Origin: Planctomycetota bacterium
Lineage (GTDB): Bacteria; Planctomycetota; GCA-002687715; DRQF01
Length of the DNA stretch: 12,384 nucleotides
Reading direction: 5' to 3'
Assembly (NCBI GenBank): GCA_015485455.1
Contig: WFTN01000506.1
Location: 1-12,384 of the forward strand
The notes under the pieces: generated by a model
The model's database searches: none
What the model saw: the letters and a program-made list of their open reading frames with translations, nothing else
Told to the model about the DNA's origin: nothing
Made by a program: the position numbers and the translations under genes
Shown here: positions 1 to 6,034 of the stretch, piece after piece
Numbering within the stretch: the stretch's first letter is position 1
How the letters are laid out: the number at the start of each line of letters is the position of its first letter

Positions 1-260
1 CAATCGAAGCAATTGACACGGCGCATGGTGTAGAGAAAGAAGACGGCGAGGTCCCAAAGGGGCACGAATTGAAATCGACGAGGCTTCGAAGCCGTGTCAT
101 AGATGCCACCACGATGCCCGCACCCAGAGCAAACGGGACGGCTGTTGACTCGTGGGGAGATCGGAATCACGATCGACTCGGTGTCGTCTTCGAGTTTAGG
201 CTGGCCGTAAACAAATGACCCGTGTCTTTCGACACGGCTAAGGATAGTCTTGAGTAGCAT
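1..260 (-). CDS. ISL3-family transposase, N-terminal part (cut by window edge)
   Basis: The minus strand reads open from an ATG at 258-260 to the window edge, giving 86 complete codons. The protein begins MLLKTILSRVERHGSFVYG, which matches the usual opening of ISL3-family transposases. A zinc-finger start follows (residues 42-48, PVCSGCG, with C44 and C47), then the family's RRFQFVPLWDLAVFFLY block (61-77) and MRRVNC (79-84), whose C84 would begin the second half of the zinc finger. This region binds the IS ends; the DDE catalytic core would lie to the left of the window. A GGAG sequence sits five bases before the ATG and supports this start. No stop or frameshift is seen in the visible part, so the element may be intact. 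The other end cannot be seen. Family assignment is from remembered motif similarity. Confidence 0.85.
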   Translation of the reverse strand, partial: MLLKTILSRVERHGSFVYGQPKLEDDTESIVIPISPRVNSRPVCSGCGHRGGIYDTASKPRRFQFVPLWDLAVFFLYTMRRVNCFD

Positions 261-479
261 CCTGGCTCCGTCGGTAATTGATATGTTTGTGGTTATTCAC
301 ATCATTACAAACGGTGGGCAGGATGCACCTTTCATTTCTTGGCCTGCCTACGTTCTCCAGAAACAACGCAGCTCGGCTTCTAAGACAGATTCGCAATGCC
401 CGGGAACCATGGACGGACTTGGCAACGCAGCGAAAGCATTGAAGACCAAAGCATCGCTTGGGAGTGGACAAGAAAGAGA

Positions 480-865
480 AGCCGACAATTGAGGGTCAGA
501 GAGTCGCCAGGACTTAGGCGGCACAAGGCCAAACCACAAGTGCTCGGAGGAATGGGCGAGGCACTGATGATTCAAAGGATGGTCGAATCAGGAATCTGGA
601 CCCACAGATTCTTCCGAGGATCCTCTTTTATAAGACCAAGAATGGCGCCAGAGTCGGCGACCTCTTCATGAGCTTGATTCATATCGTTCGAGCTTTACGA
701 AGAAGATCCGTTTGAATACCTCAACGCCCTTCAAAAGAACCATCCCATCAAGTGATGGCGAAACAACCAGAGGCATGGATGCCTTGGAACTTTCGAGAGG
801 CCTTGGCGGTCGTGGAGGGCGACGAGGAATCCTTCGAGAGCGAAGTCAACAGCCTCCGATCCTAG
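480..865 (+). pseudogene. Degraded IS66-family transposase remnant (C-terminal region)
   Basis: Pieces typical of the IS66 transposase C-terminal half appear in the right order on the plus strand but in changing frames. A piece with RHKAKPQVLGGM lies at about 516-566 in frame 3. FYKTKNGARVGDLFMSLIH follows in frame 2 (about 617-683), corresponding to the family's 'FYKT..GA.VGDL..SLI' segment. Next is DPFEYLNALQKNH in frame 3 (684-752), then EAWMPWNFREAL back in frame 2 (752-865), equivalent to the family's 'P..WMPWNYR..L' ending. At least three frame changes and an internal stop (TGA at 753) separate the pieces, so no transposase can be made. The catalytic DDE region further upstream is not recognisable. 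The family call rests on the order and spacing of these motifs. The exact boundaries of the remnant are uncertain. Confidence 0.75.
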
Positions 866-1175
866 ATGCCTTACCTGCCAATATGAGATCAGTGCCCAAG
901 CCCCCGGCATGAATGCCAGGGAGAGGGGCCTACTTACAGACCAAAAGCTCAGTTTGTGCATGCTTACCGGAAGGACGCAGATTTCTTACCGTCGACCTCT
1001 GAGTTTACGGGCCTTCACCTGGCTTTACCGATGCACACCACTCTGTCCATAGGAAGCAAGATTCCTTTTGTAAACTTTGAGTTTCGAGAATCAAAGGCCA
1101 CTCGATCTGAAACCCAAGATGAAATCGTTCTCCTGCGAGTGTGCAGCGGTCAACCAAACTCGCATCCCTGAAGAT
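866..1175. other. Intergenic stretch with no convincing gene
   Basis: I see no supportable gene here; only short open frames without ribosome binding sites occur. The hexamer TTACCG occurs three times (964-969, 986-991, 1025-1030). Because IS66-family elements end in TTAC, one copy could mark the right end of the decayed element to the left, but this is not demonstrable. A small inverted repeat GGCAT-GA-ATGCC lies at 906-917. Confidence 0.5.
1134..1164 (-). terminator. Weak candidate terminator after the FG-GAP gene
   Basis: A 7-bp perfect inverted repeat (TGCGAGT at 1134-1140, ACTCGCA at 1158-1164) with a 17-base loop begins 12 bases past the stop of the minus-strand FG-GAP gene. The loop is long and no T-run follows on the minus strand, so this is only a possible terminator or processing site. 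Confidence 0.22.
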
Positions 1176-2849
1176 CTAGTGGATCAAGAGCCGCAAACCA
1201 TTGGAACTACGAATCGTAGGTGCCGACTCGAAGAACTGAAGATAGATGTGTGTGCCTGCCAAGAAGGGGTTCAGCAAGCTTACGTTGGGAGCATGAAATT
1301 CCCCAAGATTGTCGAAGCCGAAGGCACCCGTGGCTAAGAGATTGGTCGGATCATTCGCGATCAGCAATGGGATTCCGAAAGACAAAAGGAAATCGGTTGG
1401 CGCCAAGCTTGCTCCAAACAACCCGAAGCCGGCCGGGGTTGCTTCAGTGCAACTCAAAAGTCCTGTCAAGGCCGTGGGGTCAGCCCCGTCAGGGTGCCAA
1501 GTCAGAAAGAGGTTGGTCTCTCCAGTTTCCGACTGAAAACTGCTCACTGGTAGAGTCGGAGCAAGAAGGAGCTGGGTGATTGATACGGATAGTGGGATCG
1601 CTGGGTCGTTTAGGGCCCCAACAATAGCATCAGGAAAACCATCACCGTCAACATCTTTCCCTCCGTCCAATGCCCTACCGAAATGACGGTATGACGCCGG
1701 CTCTCCGCTTTGAGCGTAGATAACAGAGGCGTCATCTCCGGAATAGATCTGAACGCGCCCGGCTTGGTTATTCCATGCCACCTCGCTCACCATAAAATCA
1801 AAGAACCCGTCTCCATTGATGTCTCCGGCGCGGCTCACGTTTGCTCCGAATCCGTTCAAGAATGAGGGAAACGCCGAAGTTCCCGTGAGGGCATGAAGGA
1901 CGGAACCATCTAACCCGGAAAGAACAGCGATGGCGCCTCCCTGGATCAGATTGCCAAAGGTGCCACTCTCGCCGCTTCCACCTACGATTTGGTCATCGAT
2001 ACCGTCATGATTCACATCCCCGATCCCGTCGAGACTAACTCCGAAATGAAGGTTCGAAACCGTACTCGGTACGGTGCGAATAAGACTGCCGTCAGATCCA
2101 GAGAAAATGGAAATAAGACCACTTTGGCTTGGCGAAGCAAGTGGTGCGCCAACGATAACGTCACTGACACCATCATTGTTGACGTCACCGGCCTCGGCAA
2201 CAGCAGAGCCGAAACTATTGGATATCCCCGTGGGCCCTATGTTGAGGGTGTGAAGAAGTGTCCCCAGCTTTCCTGAGTAAACGTAGACAGCACCGGACGC
2301 AGGAACAGGACTGAAAAAAGGAAGAGTTGTTGCGGGAGCCCCAATAGCGAAGTCGTTGACGCCATCGCTGTCAAGATCGCCAAGAGCCGTCACTGCATGG
2401 CCAAAGAGGCTACTGCCTTCGAGCCCGCTGAGCGTGTAGAGGGGCAAGCCTGTGAGTCCAGAGTAAACCCGAGCCTCACCTGACGCCGGAAAGTTTCCGG
2501 TCTTGCCGCTTATGCCAATGAGGAAGTCATCGAAACCGTCATTGTTGATATCGCCAATGCCGCATGCCGACGCGCCGAAGCGGTCATTCAAGCTCACCCC
2601 ATCCAACTGATGAATCAGGCTTCCGTCCGAACCGGAATAGGCAGAAACACGCCCCGCAAGACCAACATCAACTTGAAACAGCGCAACAAGAAAGTCCTCC
2701 ACACCGTCTCCATTCAAATCTCCAGCAAAGGAGACTTTGTCTGGCCGCCCAATGACGGATTGATCAACAGTCAAAGGATTTTGAGCAATCAGCGATCCAT
2801 TTCCAAAAAGAACAGCGACACATGCGGCCACGATGATTCGGTGAGACAT
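1176..2849 (-). CDS. Secreted FG-GAP repeat protein (seven-blade beta-propeller)
   Basis: This 557-residue protein opens with a signal peptide (basic start, hydrophobic residues 5-18, likely cut after IAQ at 23). Seven FG-GAP repeats follow, each with a calcium-loop pattern D-x-[ND]-x-DG-x-x-D. Their first aspartates are D44, D100, D158, D222, D278, D343 and D399, at intervals of 56 to 65 residues. Each is accompanied by a 'YSG.DGSLIH'-type strand (for example 71-80 and 250-257). Seven blades match an integrin-alpha-like propeller that binds calcium and mediates extracellular adhesion or ligand binding. Residues about 428-557 form a separate domain rich in Leu, Phe and Pro, probably a beta-sandwich; I do not recognise it. 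No LPXTG, PEP-CTERM or membrane anchor is seen. A GGAG seven bases before the ATG supports the start. The ligand is unknown. Confidence 0.88.
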   Translation of the reverse strand: MSHRIIVAACVAVLFGNGSLIAQNPLTVDQSVIGRPDKVSFAGDLNGDGVEDFLVALFQVDVGLAGRVSAYSGSDGSLIHQLDGVSLNDRFGASACGIGDINNDGFDDFLIGISGKTGNFPASGEARVYSGLTGLPLYTLSGLEGSSLFGHAVTALGDLDSDGVNDFAIGAPATTLPFFSPVPASGAVYVYSGKLGTLLHTLNIGPTGISNSFGSAVAEAGDVNNDGVSDVIVGAPLASPSQSGLISIFSGSDGSLIRTVPSTVSNLHFGVSLDGIGDVNHDGIDDQIVGGSGESGTFGNLIQGGAIAVLSGLDGSVLHALTGTSAFPSFLNGFGANVSRAGDINGDGFFDFMVSEVAWNNQAGRVQIYSGDDASVIYAQSGEPASYRHFGRALDGGKDVDGDGFPDAIVGALNDPAIPLSVSITQLLLAPTLPVSSFQSETGETNLFLTWHPDGADPTALTGLLSCTEATPAGFGLFGASLAPTDFLLSFGIPLLIANDPTNLLATGAFGFDNLGEFHAPNVSLLNPFLAGTHIYLQFFESAPTIRSSNGLRLLIH

Positions 2850-2930
2850 TGGTTTGCTCCAGATTATGACATCAAAGAACGTTCGACTCCGTCGCGATTA
2901 GACACCAATTAGTGAGAATAGCCGATCAAT

Positions 2931-3398
2931 ATGGTGCTGTCCAGAAACCATTTGTGGATAGTTTCTTCTAGCGAACTTTCTCTCTCGGATTCCAAAGAAC
3001 CCCTTTGGCTTAACCGGGCTGGCGTATCCCAATATCAAGGGAAGAGGAGCCTATACGACTCCGAGTTGAGGTGGGAGGCGATTTATCAAAGTACAAGACA
3101 CGGGAGGGGGTCCTTATCCATGTGCTCAACTGAATTTGATGAAGCCAAACGCGGTGACCTATTGCACGGCAACTTGCAGGCCCATAGCTACGGGCCAAGA
3201 TATTCAAACTTCCTTATGTTCATGAGAAAAATACCCATGCCAGCCATTCTGGTTTCCTCGGCAGGTTTGGGAACCATCACCATAGGCTTCGAGAGTCAGC
3301 GCCTTGGTTTGTGTCGTGTTTCTAACCTGTTGAGATACCATGACTTGGATTCTTTGGAGGAATTCGACGAAAGTGGCAAATTTGGCCGGGTGCAGTAA
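2931..3398 (+). CDS. Doubtful hypothetical ORF, 155 residues
   Basis: A plus-strand frame stays open for 155 codons in the gap between the FG-GAP gene and the diguanylate cyclase. It ends 32 bases before the cyclase start. That is long for chance in non-coding DNA of this composition, and no longer gene overlaps it on either strand. Against it: no Shine-Dalgarno sequence precedes the ATG, an in-frame stop lies only three codons upstream, and the product (many Ser, Arg and Leu, with a short acidic tail DLDSLEEFDESG) resembles no family I know. Internal ATG starts, such as the one at 3120, are also possible. It could be a real small gene, a decayed gene or chance. Confidence 0.3.
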   Translation: MVLSRNHLWIVSSSELSLSDSKEPLWLNRAGVSQYQGKRSLYDSELRWEAIYQSTRHGRGSLSMCSTEFDEAKRGDLLHGNLQAHSYGPRYSNFLMFMRKIPMPAILVSSAGLGTITIGFESQRLGLCRVSNLLRYHDLDSLEEFDESGKFGRVQ

Positions 3399-3430
3399 AG
3401 AAATACCTCGTCGTTTCCGATAGTGGGAAT

Positions 3431-4372
3431 ATGTCGCTCATTGAAAGAAAATCCAAGAAGAACAAAGTCGTGCCTGTCCAGGACTGTGGGCCTATTCTCA
3501 TTGTTGAAGATGAGCCAGCCTTCGAGCGCATCTTGCGCAAGCGCCTGGAATCAAGTGGCTACCAAGTGATCTCAGCTTCTGACGGCGAGGAGGGCTTGGA
3601 GAAAGCTAAGCAGCATTCTCCCGATGTGATCTTGTCAGACTGGATGATGCCCAAAATGACCGGCCTTGAGCTGTGCGCGGCCATTCGGGCTTGTCCTGAG
3701 CTGGAGGGCGCCTACGTCATCATGCTGTCGAACAAGGCCGACTCGGACGAACGGGTCATGGGCATCAATCAAGGTGCCGATGACTACCTTATGAAGACCT
3801 GCGATGTAGGAGAGCTTCTTGCTCGTATTGGTGCTGGTGTTCGGATAAGGAAGCTGCAAAAAGAGCTCTTGTTGCGTAGTCAGATTGACGGCATGACCGA
3901 ACTCTACAACCGGACATTCTTCTTTCATCGTATCGAAGAAGAGCTTCGGCGCGCTGGGCGCTATGAGCACAAAACTACGCTCTGCATGGTTGATCTCAAT
4001 GATTTTAAGTTGATCAATGATGACTACGGCCACTTAGCTGGAGACGCTGCTATTTTGCGGGTCGCTGAAGTTCTAAGGCTGAACTGCCGTGAAACGGATA
4101 TTGTGGCCCGCTACGGTGGTGACGAGTTTGCTATTCTTTTCACTGAGAGTGATGAGGAAACGGCGCGTTTAGTTATGCAACGTATTGAAGAACAACTGAT
4201 GAGTGAATCCTTCGCATTCGAGGGACTGGATCTCTGCGTCAATTTGAGTTTTGGTTTAGCTGAGGCTAGCCCTGAAGCCATCCCCAGCCCCGATGAACTG
4301 GTGGCGGAAGCAGATGAGCGTCTCTATGAAATGAAGAAGCTCAAGAAATCGCGAGCATCGGCAAAGTCATAG
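3431..4372 (+). CDS. PleD-like response regulator diguanylate cyclase (REC-GGDEF)
   Basis: This 313-residue cytoplasmic protein joins a receiver domain (about 21-138) to a GGDEF domain (about 150-308) that makes cyclic di-GMP from two GTP. The receiver has its acidic pair E26/D27, phospho-acceptor D70 in LSDWMMP, S100 at the switch position and the conserved lysine K122. The usual Lys-Pro is Lys-Thr here (MKTCD). The cyclase domain has D188 in MVDLNDFK, the NDDYGH segment ending at H201, and an intact GGDEF signature (229-233). An RxxD inhibitory site (R220-D223) lies exactly five residues before it, so product feedback inhibition is expected. There are no membrane segments. Phosphorylation by a partner kinase should drive dimerisation and activity; the large hybrid kinase at 6035-9802 is a candidate partner by proximity only. 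A weak GTGGGA precedes the ATG. Family assignment is secure. Confidence 0.95.
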   Translation: MSLIERKSKKNKVVPVQDCGPILIVEDEPAFERILRKRLESSGYQVISASDGEEGLEKAKQHSPDVILSDWMMPKMTGLELCAAIRACPELEGAYVIMLSNKADSDERVMGINQGADDYLMKTCDVGELLARIGAGVRIRKLQKELLLRSQIDGMTELYNRTFFFHRIEEELRRAGRYEHKTTLCMVDLNDFKLINDDYGHLAGDAAILRVAEVLRLNCRETDIVARYGGDEFAILFTESDEETARLVMQRIEEQLMSESFAFEGLDLCVNLSFGLAEASPEAIPSPDELVAEADERLYEMKKLKKSRASAKS

Positions 4373-4439
4373 CTTCTGGCTTCCCACTCTGTGACAGTCG
4401 TTCTCATGACGCCACAAACAATAGAAACAACTTTGGAAA

Positions 4440-4465
4440 CAGGCCGCAACGTGAGTTGCGGCCTG
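4440..4465. terminator. Strong stem-loop between convergent genes
   Basis: An 11-bp perfect inverted repeat, CAGGCCGCAAC and GTTGCGGCCTG, encloses a GTGA loop. It sits between the convergent ends of the diguanylate cyclase (stop at 4372) and the secreted nidogen-like gene (stop at 4496). On the minus strand the stem is followed by a T-rich run (TTTCCAAAGTTGTTTC), which suits termination of the minus-strand gene best. The plus-strand side lacks a T-run, so termination in that direction would be weaker. Confidence 0.75.
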
Positions 4466-4495
4466 CTCATGAAGGTTGTGATTCGATCAATCGAT

Positions 4496-5773
4496 CTATT
4501 GAATAATGTATCCTGAGTTGCCGGGAGCGGTGCTGGTGAGGGCGGTGTTCTTCAAGAAGACAATGCCCCGACCTATAGGATGACTGGGGTTGTTACCGAC
4601 GCCAGCTAAGTCGAGAGGATTTGAGGGAAGCACAGTACCTCCGGGTCCGTGATCAAAGAATTCGAAGGCTGATTTGCCGGGGCCACGGGCATGGAGAGTG
4701 CCCATGCGCGCTGACAAATCTTGCCCGAAACCTGCTACGTTTGGATCGACGCCGTAGCCAGGAGTAATACCAACACCGGTGTTGATGCTGGGAAAAGCGT
4801 TGTATCCATGGACATAGGTGGCGATGTCATCGTTCTCGGTGATTACGATCTCGCCTCCGTGGGGTCCAGTTGCATTGGCAAACTCTGCCAGGTTTGCGAA
4901 GACAAATTTGACCTTGGTCACACCGGAACTATCGCGAAACTGCTGAGCGTAGATTCTGGATGTGGGGGCGTAGGAAGGATTTTCCGGAGAGAGATCGGTG
5001 TAGAAACACATGATGCGTGGAAGGCCGGTTCTGATACCGTTCACAGTGGGGTTGGGGAAGGTGGTTGTGCCGGCGCCAAAGGAAATGTATCCGTTGGTGG
5101 ACACAAATGCTTGGGTGTAGTTCACGCCATAGAAGTTGAAATTAAAACCGTTCTTGAAGTTAAACGTACCAAAGGCGTCTGGAGACGCTTGGGCGATGGG
5201 GAACTTCTTGTAGCCGTCTTCGAAGCTGCCCAAGATTGCCGCTGTCGAATTGACATTGAAGGGGGCCGCGGTTTGGTCGGTGAGGATCACTTGGGAAGCG
5301 ATCTCGAATTGAGCATAGGCTGCCATGTTGGTGCAGGTTGGAATATTCGCTTGCTGAACGCAGGATGGCTGGATGGCAATTGTGTTGAAGGATCCGGTGG
5401 CGTCTGTCATGTTGCTGGCATTGGGATTGGTGAAACCGTCGAGGAGGGTTTGGTCCAAGTAGCCGTTGTTGCCTACGTCCTTGATGTCGAACTGGACGCC
5501 GAAGGTGTTGACTGCATTGATGTCGATGCTCGTTCCAAGGTTCCCAGACCTTCTGAAAACAAGCGCTACGGGGCCAACCACGGGGAAGGCTTGGATATTG
5601 AGTTGGAACAAGGCATCTGTAATTCCGTTGGCATTGATCGGAGTCGAAAGGCCAATAGAAGTGGACGCCGGTGCGTCAGCCATATATTGATTGAAAGCCC
5701 CGCTGGTAACACCTTGGCCATACAGGGTGGTGCCCAAGATCAGCGTCATAAAGACGATTGTTGGTTTTGACAT
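4496..5773 (-). CDS. Secreted protein with nidogen-like domain, unknown function
   Basis: The product is 425 residues from the ATG at 5771-5773. It starts with a signal peptide (MSKPTIVFMTLILGTTLYGQ, cut near residue 20). That ATG has an AAGGGA ribosome site about eight bases upstream, so the longer frame starting at 5827 (18 extra residues ahead of the signal peptide) is rejected. Residues about 199-235 contain FNFYGVNYTQAFVSTNGYISFG, split here as FNFYGVNYTQ and AFVSTNGYISFG. This resembles the opening of nidogen-like (NIDO) extracellular domains ('FFG..Y...YVNTNGYISF'). The next 100 residues continue in beta-rich style with an EIVITEND strand. C138 and C147 could form a disulfide. The rest is rich in Asn, Gly, Thr and Phe, as in many secreted planctomycete proteins. 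No anchor or enzyme motif is seen. It probably works outside the cytoplasm, in adhesion or as a surface or matrix component. Confidence 0.75.
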   Translation of the reverse strand: MSKPTIVFMTLILGTTLYGQGVTSGAFNQYMADAPASTSIGLSTPINANGITDALFQLNIQAFPVVGPVALVFRRSGNLGTSIDINAVNTFGVQFDIKDVGNNGYLDQTLLDGFTNPNASNMTDATGSFNTIAIQPSCVQQANIPTCTNMAAYAQFEIASQVILTDQTAAPFNVNSTAAILGSFEDGYKKFPIAQASPDAFGTFNFKNGFNFNFYGVNYTQAFVSTNGYISFGAGTTTFPNPTVNGIRTGLPRIMCFYTDLSPENPSYAPTSRIYAQQFRDSSGVTKVKFVFANLAEFANATGPHGGEIVITENDDIATYVHGYNAFPSINTGVGITPGYGVDPNVAGFGQDLSARMGTLHARGPGKSAFEFFDHGPGGTVLPSNPLDLAGVGNNPSHPIGRGIVFLKNTALTSTAPGNSGYIIQ

Positions 5774-5801
5774 TGATAGATTCCCTTTGCTGTCGGCTTC
5801 G

Positions 5802-5822
5802 ATGGTCTCGGAGAGAGACCAT
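5802..5822 (-). promoter_or_regulatory. Hairpin or operator-like palindrome in the leader of the nidogen-like gene
   Basis: An 8-bp perfect inverted repeat, ATGGTCTC and GAGACCAT, with a 5-base spacer lies 28 bases before the start codon of the nidogen-like gene, just ahead of its ribosome site. It could fold as a leader hairpin in the mRNA or serve as a dimeric protein-binding site. Nothing identifies the binding protein. Confidence 0.4.
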
Positions 5823-5863
5823 GGCACTCGAACGCCGTTTTCTACGCACTCCGTTCCGCCTTC

Positions 5864-5892
5864 ACTATGCGCTTCTTCACCATGGTTGCCAA
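5864..5892 (-). promoter_or_regulatory. Candidate sigma70-type promoter for the nidogen-like gene
   Basis: Reading the minus strand, TTGGCA (5 of 6 to TTGACA, at 5887-5892) is followed after exactly 17 bases by CATAGT (4 of 6 to TATAAT, at 5864-5869). Transcription would begin near 5857, giving a leader of about 85 bases that contains the hairpin at 5802-5822. The match is only moderate and was found by eye, so a chance match is possible. Confidence 0.3.
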
Positions 5893-6034
5893 AGAACTTT
5901 TGGATTAGTTTTTCAGGCGCAAGAATGTTCTGGGAATCGGCGATTCAGGAGCTGGGATAGGAATTGGGGGCTTCCTTCACGAATGGGGCAATTGGCTCTT
6001 ACGATTCAGATCTGCCCGATGGTGAACTTCGTCC

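Noticed and set aside
4721..5770. 349-codon open frame on the plus strand
   Set aside because: It lies wholly antisense to the secreted nidogen-like gene, which has a signal peptide, a ribosome site and a recognisable motif. The antisense product has low-complexity Val/Gly-rich sequence and matches no family.
5774..5827. Longer start for the nidogen-like gene at 5827
   Set aside because: It would put 18 polar residues ahead of an obvious signal peptide, and the ATG at 5773 has a good ribosome site.
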